Assembly (NCBI GenBank): GCA_021812425.1
Contig: JAKANM010000003.1
Coordinates: 1 to 34,683, forward strand
Length of the DNA: 34,683 bases
Origin: a bacterium
GTDB taxonomy: Bacteria; Patescibacteriota; Patescibacteriia; Magasanikbacterales; GWA2-37-8
Reading direction: 5' to 3'
Within the stretch, counting starts at the first letter, position 1. Every line of letters begins with the position of its first letter. Positions 25,312-34,079 of the stretch are shown in pieces. Both the position numbers and the translations under genes were made by a program. The notes beneath the pieces were generated by a model that worked only from the letters and a program-made list of their open reading frames with translations, was not told where the DNA came from and did not search any database.

Positions 25312-26586
25312 TTAAATCGTATCGTATTCATGCATCGTCAACTGGGATTCAATCTGTTTGGCCGTCTCAATCGCGACTGCGACGACGATGAGGAGGGAGG
25401 TGCCACCGATTCTGAGAGCGTCAGTGCCCATCGCGCCTTTCGCTAAAAGCGGTAAAACAGCAATCACGCCGAGGAAAATCGCGCCAAAGAAATTGATTCT
25501 GTTCATCGTGCTGGCGAGATATTTCTCAGTCTCGTTACCAGGTCTAATTCCCGGGATAAAGCCACCTTGCTTCTGCAGATTTTCGGCGATTTTTTGCGGC
25601 TGGAACACCACTGAGGTGTAAAAAAAGGTAAAACCAAAGATAAGAACAAAGTATAAAATGTTATAAAAAACCTGATTTTGAAATAAACCAAGCGTGCCAG
25701 TCGCAATGTGCCGGAGGAAAGCCGAGTTCGCGTTCACAAAAAACTGTGAAATCATCGATGGGAACAGCATGATCGATACCGCGAAGATGATCGGAATAAC
25801 ACCGGCCATGTTAACTCGAAATGGCAAATGGGTGCTGGAACCGCCGAAAACTTTATTACCCCTGACTTGCTTCGCGTAGCTCACCGGGATGTTGCGCTGA
25901 CCTTCGGTAATGAATACCACGCCGATAATCGTGATAATCGCAATCGCGATAAACAAAACATAAGTATAAAACTGCGAAGGGTCGTAGTTCAGGGCGATAG
26001 TTCGAAGAGCGTTTGGAATACCGCTGATAATACCGGCGAAAATGATGAGCGAAATGCCATTGCCGACTTTTTTCTCTGAAATCAATTCCCCAATCCACAC
26101 CAGGAACATCGTCCCGGCGGAAATTACCAGCATGATCGTGATGACTCGAAACGGCGTAAGATTCAAAAGAACTTTTTGCGCCGACTGATTTAGAAGGCGG
26201 ATCATCCCGTAAGACTGAAGAAGAGCCAAAGGAACCGTAAGCCAACGAGTATACATGTTTATCTTTTGCTGACCGCCCTCGCCTTCCTTTGATAATTCTT
26301 CAAGCGACGGCACGATCATGGTCAAAAGCTGGAAAATAATCGAAGCGGTAATATAAGGACCGACCGCCAACATGACGATCGAAAAAGTCTGCATCGTACC
26401 ACCAGAAAGAATATTGAGAAGACCAAGAATCTGATTACCGGCGAGGTAATTGCGAAGATTTACGAGATCTACGCCCGGAATTGGAATATGGGAAACCAAC
26501 CTGACAATCACCAACAGCCCAAGGACGACTAATACGTTGTCTCGTACATCCTTTATCTTCCAAATACGGGTTAGCTTTTCCCACAT
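25312..26586 (-). CDS. secY: Preprotein translocase subunit SecY
   Basis: VSHIPIPGVDL, LNILSGGTMQTFSIVMLAVGPYITASIIFQLL, GNGISLIIFAGI, QRNIPVSYAKQ, LPFRVNMAGVIPIIFA, GFIPGIRPG. Confidence 0.97.
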   Translation of the reverse strand: MWEKLTRIWKIKDVRDNVLVVLGLLVIVRLVSHIPIPGVDLVNLRNYLAGNQILGLLNILSGGTMQTFSIVMLAVGPYITASIIFQLLTMIVPSLEELSKEGEGGQQKINMYTRWLTVPLALLQSYGMIRLLNQSAQKVLLNLTPFRVITIMLVISAGTMFLVWIGELISEKKVGNGISLIIFAGIISGIPNALRTIALNYDPSQFYTYVLFIAIAIITIIGVVFITEGQRNIPVSYAKQVRGNKVFGGSSTHLPFRVNMAGVIPIIFAVSIMLFPSMISQFFVNANSAFLRHIATGTLGLFQNQVFYNILYFVLIFGFTFFYTSVVFQPQKIAENLQKQGGFIPGIRPGNETEKYLASTMNRINFFGAIFLGVIAVLPLLAKGAMGTDALRIGGTSLLIVVAVAIETAKQIESQLTMHEYDTI

Positions 26587-26596
26587 AAGAAAAAAA

Positions 26597-27031
26597 TTAT
26601 TTTACTTCCCCACCGACCGCTTTTACTTTTTCAGCCGCTCCCTTGGTACAAGGAATAGCGACGATTAATTTCTTGGTCAAATCGCCTTTTAGAACAAGCT
26701 TAGCGGAGGTATCATTGATGCTAAGCAAATGCTTTTCGATGAGTGATTTCAAATCAACCGTTTCACCGGCGGCAAAATGTTTCTCCAAATCCATCAAATA
26801 AACCTCAACCGGACCGGAATTTAACGCTTTGAAACCGCGTAATTTCGGAGCGGACTGCATCAGACGGCGAAAACCTTTTTGGGCTAAACCGCGACTGCCG
26901 CCGGAGCGGGCAGTCTGACCCTTGCCACCGCGAGTCGACATCGTACCGTGACCGGAGGCATTACCTCGGCCAACGCGTTTTACCCGATGCTTCGCGCCAT
27001 AAGCGGCTTTGATAGTGTGTACTTGTAACAT
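26597..27031 (-). CDS. rplO: 50S ribosomal protein L15
   Basis: KRVGRGNASGHGTMSTRGGKGQTARSG, FEGGQ-region variant, operon position. Confidence 0.93.
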   Translation of the reverse strand: MLQVHTIKAAYGAKHRVKRVGRGNASGHGTMSTRGGKGQTARSGGSRGLAQKGFRRLMQSAPKLRGFKALNSGPVEVYLMDLEKHFAAGETVDLKSLIEKHLLSINDTSAKLVLKGDLTKKLIVAIPCTKGAAEKVKAVGGEVK

Positions 27032-27037
27032 AAAACT

Positions 27038-27583
27038 TTATTTAGCTTTTTCTTCGGTTTTAGTTTCAACAACCGGTGAATTCATTTTTTTCATCGAAAC
27101 TGGTACGCGTTTGAAACTCTGGAGAGCGTCAAAGGTAGCTTTCACGATCGCAATTTTATTTTTAGTTTTTCCGAGAATTTTTGAAGAAACATTCGGAATG
27201 CCGGCGAGCTCAAGCACCACACGCGCCGCTCCGCCAGCGATGATACCGGAACCTCGTGGAGCTGGCTTCAACATGACCATGGCGGCCTTATATTTTCGAA
27301 CAACAATATGTGGAATAGTTTCGCGTACGATTGGCACCTTGATCATATGCTTCTTTGCCTGATGCACGGCTTTCTCTACTCCGAGCTGGACGTCTTTGCC
27401 TTTCGCAACGCCAAATCCGACAGTACCGTGTCGATCACCAAGGATAACACAGACCCGGAAACTCAGATGCTTGCCACCTTGTGTGACGCGCGTCACCCTG
27501 GCAATATCCAAAATGAACTGATCAAATTCAGATTTTTCCTGGCCTCTTTTGTCTCCTCGGCCCCTGCCGCGATTCATTGCCAT
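27038..27583 (-). CDS. rpsE: 30S ribosomal protein S5
   Basis: VTQGGKHLSFRVCVILGDRHGTVGFGVAKGKDV, KPAPRGSGIIAGGAARVVLELAGI. Confidence 0.95.
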   Translation of the reverse strand: MAMNRGRGRGDKRGQEKSEFDQFILDIARVTRVTQGGKHLSFRVCVILGDRHGTVGFGVAKGKDVQLGVEKAVHQAKKHMIKVPIVRETIPHIVVRKYKAAMVMLKPAPRGSGIIAGGAARVVLELAGIPNVSSKILGKTKNKIAIVKATFDALQSFKRVPVSMKKMNSPVVETKTEEKAK

Positions 27584-27598
27584 AGTGATAAAATAAAA

Positions 27599-27973
27599 TT
27601 AAAATTGTAAACCGCCGGCACGCGCTCCTTCAGCGAGAGCTGCGACCCGACCGTGATAACGATAACCACCGCGGTCAAACACAACCTGGCTAATGCCTTT
27701 GGCTTTTGCCAATTCAGCGATTTTTTCTCCAACCTGGAATGCCATCGCAACCTTGCCGACTTTGCCTTCCACTTTCTTTTGTTTCAGACTGCCGCTGTTT
27801 ACAAAAACAATTGTCTTGCCAGCTTCATCATCCACAAGCTGAGCAGTCATATTTCTAAGAGATCGGAAAACCGAAAGACGCGGCGCAACTTTCGAACCAT
27901 GAAGATGGCTGCGGATGCGATCGTGGCGAACTTCTCTCAGTGAATTTTTGGTTGTTTTAACTAAACGTTTCAT
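27599..27973 (-). CDS. rplR: 50S ribosomal protein L18
   Basis: PRLSVFRSLRNMTAQLVDDEAGKTI, VVFDRGGYRYHGRVAALAEGARAGGLQF. Confidence 0.95.
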   Translation of the reverse strand: MKRLVKTTKNSLREVRHDRIRSHLHGSKVAPRLSVFRSLRNMTAQLVDDEAGKTIVFVNSGSLKQKKVEGKVGKVAMAFQVGEKIAELAKAKGISQVVFDRGGYRYHGRVAALAEGARAGGLQF

Positions 27974-27983
27974 AAAAAACTTA

Positions 27984-28535
27984 TTAGACAGCGGCTGCTT
28001 TGGCGGCGGTCTTGCCGGCCTTGCGCTGGATTACTTCATCAACATATTTAATACCTTTGCCTTTATATGGCTCCGGCTTCCTGACGCGTCGGATTATGGC
28101 CGCCATCTCGCCTACCACCTGCTTGTCAGCGCCTTCAACCGTAATGATATTTTTCTCAACTTTGAAACTAATACCGGTCAGTGGTTTTATTTCAACCGAA
28201 TTGGTAAAGCCAACTTCAAGATTCAAATTAGTACCTTTCAGGTTAGCTTTGAAACCGACGCCGTTAATTTCGAGCTGTTTTTTGAAGCCCTTGGTAACGC
28301 CATCAATCATATTCTCAATCAGACTGGAAAAAGTTCCCCAAAGAGCGCGGTCGCGCTTGTTTTCACCATTTACAACTTGCACCGTCACCTCACCGTTATT
28401 GTTTACAACGGTAACCCGAGGATGAACCTTTTGAACCAAAGTTCCTTTCGGACCTTTTACAATCAGCTCGTCACCCTTGATCTCGAGAGTTACACCGGCT
28501 GGTAATTTTCTAATTTTTTTGCCAATACGGGACAT
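27984..28535 (-). CDS. rplF: 50S ribosomal protein L6
   Basis: MSRIGKKIRKLPAGVTLEIKGDELIVKGPKGTL, RRVRKPEPYKGKGIKY. Confidence 0.95.
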   Translation of the reverse strand: MSRIGKKIRKLPAGVTLEIKGDELIVKGPKGTLVQKVHPRVTVVNNNGEVTVQVVNGENKRDRALWGTFSSLIENMIDGVTKGFKKQLEINGVGFKANLKGTNLNLEVGFTNSVEIKPLTGISFKVEKNIITVEGADKQVVGEMAAIIRRVRKPEPYKGKGIKYVDEVIQRKAGKTAAKAAAV

Positions 28536-28545
28536 AAACTACAAA

Positions 28546-28935
28546 TTAATATATTTCACAAAGTAATTCTCCGCCGACATTTTTCTTCACTGCTTCAGCG
28601 CCTGTCAATATTCCTTTTGGTGTGGACAAAATTGAAAGCCCAAGACCGTTCAAGATTTTTTCAATCTTTTCCTTCTTCACATAGCGTCGATGACCGGGGG
28701 TGCTGAGGCGCTCCAAATGAACAATCGCGCTGTCGCGGCCATGATATTTCAGAGTAACAAGAATAAAAGCCGGCTTGGTCTTGGTTTCCTCAACTTTGGA
28801 CACATAACCTTCACGCTCCAAAATTTTGGCGATGGATAATTTTAACTTCGAATACGGAATAGCGGCTTCCTTTTTATGTACTAAAGAAGCATTTCGTATT
28901 CTGGTTAACATGTCAGCGATTGGATCGGTCATCAT
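28546..28935 (-). CDS. rpsH: 30S ribosomal protein S8
   Basis: MTDPIADMLTRIRNA, GRDSAIVHLERLSTPGHRRYV, GLGLSILSTPKGILTGAEA. Confidence 0.95.
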   Translation of the reverse strand: MMTDPIADMLTRIRNASLVHKKEAAIPYSKLKLSIAKILEREGYVSKVEETKTKPAFILVTLKYHGRDSAIVHLERLSTPGHRRYVKKEKIEKILNGLGLSILSTPKGILTGAEAVKKNVGGELLCEIY

Positions 28936-28967
28936 ACATTGATGTAGATAATAATGTCAGTTAGGAA

Positions 28968-29153
28968 TTACCAGCTTGATTTACGCACTCCCGGAATGAG
29001 ACCGGCGTTCGCAAACTCTCTAAAACAAATACGGCATAGGTTGAACGCGCCGATAAAACCGCGTCGGCGTCCGCAATTCCAACAACGTCGGACTATTCGG
29101 GTAGAATATTTCGGTTTGCGGCTTGATTTTGCAATTTGTGCGTACGTAGCCAT
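28968..29153 (-). CDS. rpsN: 30S ribosomal protein S14, zinc (type Z) form
   Basis: 61 aa; CWNCGRRRGFIGAFNLCRICFRE, GLIPGVRKSSW. Confidence 0.95.
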   Translation of the reverse strand: MATYAQIAKSSRKPKYSTRIVRRCWNCGRRRGFIGAFNLCRICFREFANAGLIPGVRKSSW

Positions 29154-29156
29154 ATA

Positions 29157-29693
29157 TTATTTAGAAAAAGGAAAACCCATATGAGAAAGTAGCGCGCGAC
29201 CTTCGACTTTGTTCTTCGCGGTAGTATTGATAATCAGTTGCAGACCATGCATCTTGTCGATTTCATCCATTTTAATTTCCGGGAAAGCAACTGTTTCTTT
29301 GAAACCAATCGTGTAATTTCCCTGCTTGTCGAAACTTTTATCAGAAATACCATGGAAATCGCGGACGCGCGGGAAAGTAATTCTTGTTAATTTTTCAAGA
29401 AATTCATACATTCTTTTGCCTCGGAGCGTAACGGTAACGCCGATTTCCTGACCTTCACGAATTTTGAAGTTGGAAATAGCTTTCTTGGCGCGGGTGCGTA
29501 TTGGCTTTTGTCCAGTGATGCGCGCAATATTCTTCTCGACGTTTTCGATAAAATTTGCCTCTTTTACAAAGCGACCAATACCAGCGTTAACCACAACCTT
29601 CTTGATCTTTGGAACCTGCATGACATTTTTCATGCCAAGTTCGATCTTGAGGGCGGGAACGATTTCTTTTTTGTATTTTTCGTATAATGTCAT
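29157..29693 (-). CDS. rplE: 50S ribosomal protein L5
   Basis: NVMQVPKIKKVVVNAGIG, ITGQKPIRTRAKKAISNFKIREGQEIGVTVTLRG, NYTIGFKETVAFPEI. Confidence 0.95.
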   Translation of the reverse strand: MTLYEKYKKEIVPALKIELGMKNVMQVPKIKKVVVNAGIGRFVKEANFIENVEKNIARITGQKPIRTRAKKAISNFKIREGQEIGVTVTLRGKRMYEFLEKLTRITFPRVRDFHGISDKSFDKQGNYTIGFKETVAFPEIKMDEIDKMHGLQLIINTTAKNKVEGRALLSHMGFPFSK

Positions 29694-29701
29694 AATTTAC
29701 T

Positions 29702-29761
29702 TGAGTGAGCGAAATAATTAAATTTATTTAATTATTTCCGAGCGAAAGTGAATTATATGTG
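29702..29761 (-). repeat. Intergenic hairpin element, copy 2 (between rplX and rplE)
   Basis: Minus strand CACATATAATTC..TTCGCTCG + GAAATAATTAAA-TAAA-TTTAATTATTTC (perfect 12-bp stem) + GCTCACTCA; flanks match copy 1. Confidence 0.8.
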
Positions 29762-29774
29762 AAACTATATAATA

Positions 29775-30083
29775 TTAGTCGATTGATTGACCGCATTTGC
29801 GGCAAACACGTATTTTTTTATCATTTTCTATTTTATATCCGACGCGAACCGGTTTCTCACATTTCGGACAGACCAGCGCGGCTTTGCTTATGAAAAATGG
29901 AGCGGCGAGTTCAAGCACTTGTCCTTTTTCGCTCTTTGATCGGGTTTTCAGGTGTTTCTTGATAACATTCAATCCTTCTACTACAAGCTTGCCATCATCC
30001 GGGAAAACCTGAACAACTTTGCCAATCTTGCCTTTATCTTTACCACTTAAAATTTTTACTTTGTCGTTAGTTTTAATCTTCAT
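29775..30083 (-). CDS. rplX: 50S ribosomal protein L24 with C-terminal CxxC/CxxC motif
   Basis: MKIKTNDKVKILSGKDKGKIGKVVQVFP, CPKCEKPVRVGYKIENDKKIRVCRKCG. Start trimmed from 30098 to avoid overlap with rplN. Confidence 0.94.
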   Translation of the reverse strand: MKIKTNDKVKILSGKDKGKIGKVVQVFPDDGKLVVEGLNVIKKHLKTRSKSEKGQVLELAAPFFISKAALVCPKCEKPVRVGYKIENDKKIRVCRKCGQSID

Positions 30084-30090
30084 ACAATTA

Positions 30091-30462
30091 TTAAACAACT
30101 TCCGGGGCTAGTGAAATAATCTTTTGGAAACCTTTGGTTCTGAGCTCGCGCGCGACCGGACCGAAAATACGTGTTCCTTTTGGCTCTTTACTGGCGCGAT
30201 CGATAATTACCACGGCATTTTCATCAAAGCGGACATAGGTGCCATCGGTGCGGCGGGTTTCTTTGCGCTGGCGGACAATCACGGCATGTACAATATCACT
30301 TTTCTTTACCAATCCGCGCGGCGCGGCTTCTTTCACAACACAAGTGATAACGTCGCCGAGCCTCGCATAGCGTTTTTTGTAGCCATCAAGCACGCGGATG
30401 CATTGGAGCTTTTTGGCTCCGGTATTATCAGCGACTGCTAGCATTGCGCGATGTTGAATCAT
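30091..30462 (-). CDS. rplN: 50S ribosomal protein L14
   Basis: [51 protein letters not shown]. Confidence 0.96.
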   Translation of the reverse strand: MIQHRAMLAVADNTGAKKLQCIRVLDGYKKRYARLGDVITCVVKEAAPRGLVKKSDIVHAVIVRQRKETRRTDGTYVRFDENAVVIIDRASKEPKGTRIFGPVARELRTKGFQKIISLAPEVV

Positions 30463-30477
30463 ATTCTTATTCTTATA

Positions 30478-30756
30478 TTATGGTTTCTTCTCGACTTCTA
30501 CTTCCACCAAACGCCAGCGTTTTGTTTTTGAAAGCGGGCGGCATTCCACGAAAACCACCTTGTCTCCAACCTTAGCGGCGCCTTTTTCATCGTGGACATG
30601 AAATTTCTTGCTAACGCGGTACTTCTTCTGGTACTTTTCATTCATCTTCATGAAATCAACCTGAACAGTGATCGTCTTCTGCATTGAAGCCGATGTCACT
30701 ACACCGTTGAAACTTCGATAAATTTTTTCAGGTTGCTTTTCCATTTTCTTTTCCAT
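30478..30756 (-). CDS. rpsQ: 30S ribosomal protein S17
   Basis: FNGVVTSASMQKTITVQVD, KKFHVHDEKGAAKVGDKVVFVECRPLSKTKRWRLVEV. Confidence 0.94.
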   Translation of the reverse strand: MEKKMEKQPEKIYRSFNGVVTSASMQKTITVQVDFMKMNEKYQKKYRVSKKFHVHDEKGAAKVGDKVVFVECRPLSKTKRWRLVEVEVEKKP

Positions 30757-30762
30757 ACAAAA

Positions 30763-30945
30763 TTATTTGGTATCTAATAACATGCGAACGCGGGCGATAG
30801 TTCGGCGCAGAGCGCTGATTTCATGCACCTGCTTCAGACGACGCAAATGGGCCTGAAGACGTAACACAAACAGCTTCTGATCTAGTTCTTTCAATAAATC
30901 ACCTAGTTCTGCTTTGCTTTTGGCTTTTAAATCCGCGAAATCCAT
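30763..30945 (-). CDS. rpmC: 50S ribosomal protein L29
   Basis: LKAKSKAELGDLLKELDQKLFVLRLQ, RRTIARVRMLL; operon position. Confidence 0.9.
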   Translation of the reverse strand: MDFADLKAKSKAELGDLLKELDQKLFVLRLQAHLRRLKQVHEISALRRTIARVRMLLDTK

Positions 30946-30948
30946 ATC

Positions 30949-31374
30949 TTAAACGGTTATAAAATTTTTCTCAATAAACTTGGTCTTAACGCCGAATTTG
31001 TAACTCGCCATATTCATGGCTTCCATTGCTTGTTCGCGGGTAACACCTACCATTTCGAACAATATTGTTCCTGGTTTCACAACTGCGACATAATGATCCG
31101 GAGCTCCCTTTCCGCCACCCATCGGGGTTTCGTTGCCTTTCATGGTAACTGGTTTATCCGGGAAAATTCGAATCCAAACCTTACCACCGCGGCGAACATA
31201 ACGAGTAAGAACGCGGCGGGCAGACTCAATCTGACGGCTGGTTACCCAACCGTAGCCCTGACTCTTCAATCCGAAATCTCCAAAATCAATCGAATTCGCG
31301 CGCGTCGCAACACCCTTCTGGCGTCGGCGGCCTTTATGCCATTTTCTGTGTTGTACTTTCTTTGGTAGCAACAT
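30949..31374 (-). CDS. rplP: 50S ribosomal protein L16
   Basis: [55 protein letters not shown]. Confidence 0.96.
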   Translation of the reverse strand: MLLPKKVQHRKWHKGRRRQKGVATRANSIDFGDFGLKSQGYGWVTSRQIESARRVLTRYVRRGGKVWIRIFPDKPVTMKGNETPMGGGKGAPDHYVAVVKPGTILFEMVGVTREQAMEAMNMASYKFGVKTKFIEKNFITV

Positions 31375-31377
31375 ACA

Positions 31378-32076
31378 TTAAGCTTTATGTTCTTTGGCTT
31401 TTGATTCATCTACTTCCTTTTTTTCAAACTTGTCTTTTTTTGCAAAAGTTTCTCCGAAATAAATCCAGACCTTAACACCAATCTTACCGTACATAGTGTG
31501 AGCTTCGGCAAGCGCATAATCAACATTACTGCGCAAAGTGATAAGCGACATTTTACCGGCAGCTAATTTCTCACGGCGGGCGATTTCCACGCCGTTGAGA
31601 CGTCCGGCCATACCGATTTTTACTCCTTTGGCGCCAGCGGCCATTACTTTCTCGATCGTCTGTTTCATGACACGGCGGAACGGCAAACGCTTTTCGATAT
31701 CAAGAACCATGTTCTGCGCCACAATCGCGGCTGACAGAGCTGGCTGTTGAACCGGCTGGATATTTAATTTGACTTTTGTTTTAAATTGTAAAATTTTCTT
31801 TTCAATTTCTTTTCGGATCAATTCAAGCCCCTGACCGCCGCGACCGATTACCACGCCAGGCTTGCCGGCGAGAATAGTAATAGAAAGATCCTTTGGAGTT
31901 CTTTCGATGCTGATCGAATCAACGCTGGCTTCCTTTAATTTCTTTACCAAAAATTCCCTGATCGCAATTTCTTGTTTCAAAAAACCAGGAAGTTGATCGC
32001 GCTTGGCGAACCAACGTGAATCCCACGGAAAAATGTAAGGGGTGCGATGAATTTTTGGATGGACTTTGTGACCCAT
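31378..32076 (-). CDS. rpsC: 30S ribosomal protein S3
   Basis: MGHKVHPKIHR, GVVIGRGGQGLELIRKEIEKK, KGVKIGMAGRLNGVEIARRE, KVWIYFGE. Confidence 0.96.
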   Translation of the reverse strand: MGHKVHPKIHRTPYIFPWDSRWFAKRDQLPGFLKQEIAIREFLVKKLKEASVDSISIERTPKDLSITILAGKPGVVIGRGGQGLELIRKEIEKKILQFKTKVKLNIQPVQQPALSAAIVAQNMVLDIEKRLPFRRVMKQTIEKVMAAGAKGVKIGMAGRLNGVEIARREKLAAGKMSLITLRSNVDYALAEAHTMYGKIGVKVWIYFGETFAKKDKFEKKEVDESKAKEHKA

Positions 32077-32081
32077 AAAAA

Positions 32082-32462
32082 TTAATTAGTTTTCTTGCTT
32101 TCAGATTTAGCTTTTGATTTCACCTCGAGCGCTTCGAGAACTAAACTCACATGCGAGGTTCGTTCGCGAACTGGTGTTGCGCGGCCGTGCGCTTTCGGCA
32201 TAAATCTCTTTAGCATCGGACCGCCATCAACCATAATCGACTTCACAATCAAATTTTCTAAACCAAGATTATGATTGTGTTTCGCGTTGGCAACAGCAGA
32301 ATTAAGCAACTTCAACATCGGCTTCGCGCCTTTTTTGTTCAGGAGGCTAAGTATCGACTGAGCGCGAGTTACGCGTTTGCCGCGCATAAGATCAGCAATC
32401 AGACGAAGCTTTTTCGGGCCCATTCGATAATATCTAAGTTGTGCTGTTACCGGTTGTGTCAT
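32082..32462 (-). CDS. rplV: 50S ribosomal protein L22
   Basis: RYYRMGPKKLRLIADLMRGKRV, LLNSAVANAKHNHNL, RFMPKAHGRATPVRERTSHVSLVL. Confidence 0.95.
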   Translation of the reverse strand: MTQPVTAQLRYYRMGPKKLRLIADLMRGKRVTRAQSILSLLNKKGAKPMLKLLNSAVANAKHNHNLGLENLIVKSIMVDGGPMLKRFMPKAHGRATPVRERTSHVSLVLEALEVKSKAKSESKKTN

Positions 32463-32472
32463 ACATTATAAA

Positions 32473-32811
32473 TTATTTCTTGGCTGGAGCGGCAGCTGCG
32501 GCTGGAGCCGGAGCGGCTTTCGCTACTGCGGCGGCTTCCTGTTCCTTGGCCATCTTTCCGCCATGACGGACGAATTTACGGGTTGGAGAAAATTCTCCAA
32601 GCCGATGTCCAACCATATTTTCATCAACTAAAACTGATAAAAAATCTTTACCGTTGTGGACCAAAAACGTCACCCCGACCATCTCTGGAGAGATGACACA
32701 GGCACGGGACCAAGTCTTGATTGGCGCGCGTTTGCCGCTATTTTTCAAGGCCACTACCTTTTTCAGTACTCGCGGATCAACGTAGGCGCCCTTTTTTAAA
32801 CTTCGTGACAT
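32473..32811 (-). CDS. rpsS: 30S ribosomal protein S19 with Ala/Pro-rich C-terminal tail
   Basis: [63 protein letters not shown]. Confidence 0.96.
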   Translation of the reverse strand: MSRSLKKGAYVDPRVLKKVVALKNSGKRAPIKTWSRACVISPEMVGVTFLVHNGKDFLSVLVDENMVGHRLGEFSPTRKFVRHGGKMAKEQEAAAVAKAAPAPAAAAAPAKK

Positions 32812-32823
32812 ATTTCAAAAAAA

Positions 32824-33669
32824 TTATTCAGCTTTAACACGACGGGATTGAACAATAAATTTGTCGCTCCACTTCTGTGGTTTTCTAGTACGAACACCGC
32901 GAGCCTTCTTTCCATAAATCGTCATGGCTCCACGTCTCTGACCGATCGGACTGTGACCCTCACCACCACCATGCGGGTGATCAACCGGGTTCATATTCTT
33001 TCCTTTAACGGTTGGTTTGATACCGCGATGGCGAATGCGTCCGGCCTTGCCCCAGCGAATAAGACGGCGATCCGGGTTGCTGAGTACTCCGACGGTGGCG
33101 GCACAATCAAACGGTACGGCTCGAATTTCTCCAGAAGGTAATTTGATCTGAGCGTATTCTCCTTCAGTGCCGACCAGCTGAGCGCTTAATCCGGCGCCGC
33201 GCGCGAGTTGACCGCCGCGACCAGGAGTTAATTCGACATTGAAAATAAACAAACCGGCCGGGATAAATTTGAGCGGCATGCGGTTGCCGGCTTTGGCTTC
33301 GATCGCCTTGTCGGAAGAAAGAACTTTGGCGCCGACCGGTAAGGCTTCCGGAGCAAGAATATAAGATTTGGTGCCATCGGTATACTGAATAAGGGCAATA
33401 CGGGCGCCGCGATTTGGATCGTATTCAATCGCTTTCACTTCGGCTTCCATTCCGTATTTTACTTGTTTGAAATCCACCAAGCGGTAATATTTCTTGGCGC
33501 CGCCACCCTGGTGGCGAACGGTAATCACACCCTGATTATTGCGTCCGGAATTTTTCTTGATAATCTGAATCAAGCTCTTTTCCGGTTCAAATTTTGTGAT
33601 ATCAGAAAAAGCGTCCGTAGAAGAATTACGGCGACCTGGACTGGTTGGTTTGTAGACAATAATCGGCAT
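32824..33669 (-). CDS. rplB: 50S ribosomal protein L2
   Basis: [41 protein letters not shown]. Confidence 0.97.
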   Translation of the reverse strand: MPIIVYKPTSPGRRNSSTDAFSDITKFEPEKSLIQIIKKNSGRNNQGVITVRHQGGGAKKYYRLVDFKQVKYGMEAEVKAIEYDPNRGARIALIQYTDGTKSYILAPEALPVGAKVLSSDKAIEAKAGNRMPLKFIPAGLFIFNVELTPGRGGQLARGAGLSAQLVGTEGEYAQIKLPSGEIRAVPFDCAATVGVLSNPDRRLIRWGKAGRIRHRGIKPTVKGKNMNPVDHPHGGGEGHSPIGQRRGAMTIYGKKARGVRTRKPQKWSDKFIVQSRRVKAE

Positions 33670-33674
33670 AAAAT

Positions 33675-34073
33675 TTAAACGCCTTCGTGAATAGTGATTG
33701 AATCGCCTGGTTTCAATGTTACCATCGCTTTTTTGAAATCTGATCGTTTGCCTTGGCCTTTGCCAAAACGAACGCGGTGTCCTTCAACATTCAAAACTCG
33801 AACTGATGTCGGACTAACCCCATAAAGTTCCTTCACAGCGGCAACGATTTGTGTCTTGTTGGCAGTCTTATCAACTATAAAGGAATAGGTTCGGAATGCG
33901 CTCTGCGCGGTAGCGGATTTCTCGGTAACCAACGGTCGAACAATCACCCGAATGGTTTCACCAGACGCTTTCGCAACATTCGCAGGGGCGACAACTTTTT
34001 GTTCAACTTCAACCGCCTCAGCCTTTGGAGCCTTCGCAGTTTTGGTTTTTCGTAATTTATCCATTATTCCCAT
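33675..34073 (-). CDS. rplW: 50S ribosomal protein L23 with N-terminal extension
   Basis: [51 protein letters not shown]; operon position. Confidence 0.93.
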   Translation of the reverse strand: MGIMDKLRKTKTAKAPKAEAVEVEQKVVAPANVAKASGETIRVIVRPLVTEKSATAQSAFRTYSFIVDKTANKTQIVAAVKELYGVSPTSVRVLNVEGHRVRFGKGQGKRSDFKKAMVTLKPGDSITIHEGV

Positions 34074-34079
34074 ATGCCT

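Noticed and set aside
27915-28505. + strand 196-aa ORF antisense to rplF/rplR
   Set aside because: Antisense to ribosomal protein genes with no recognisable product.
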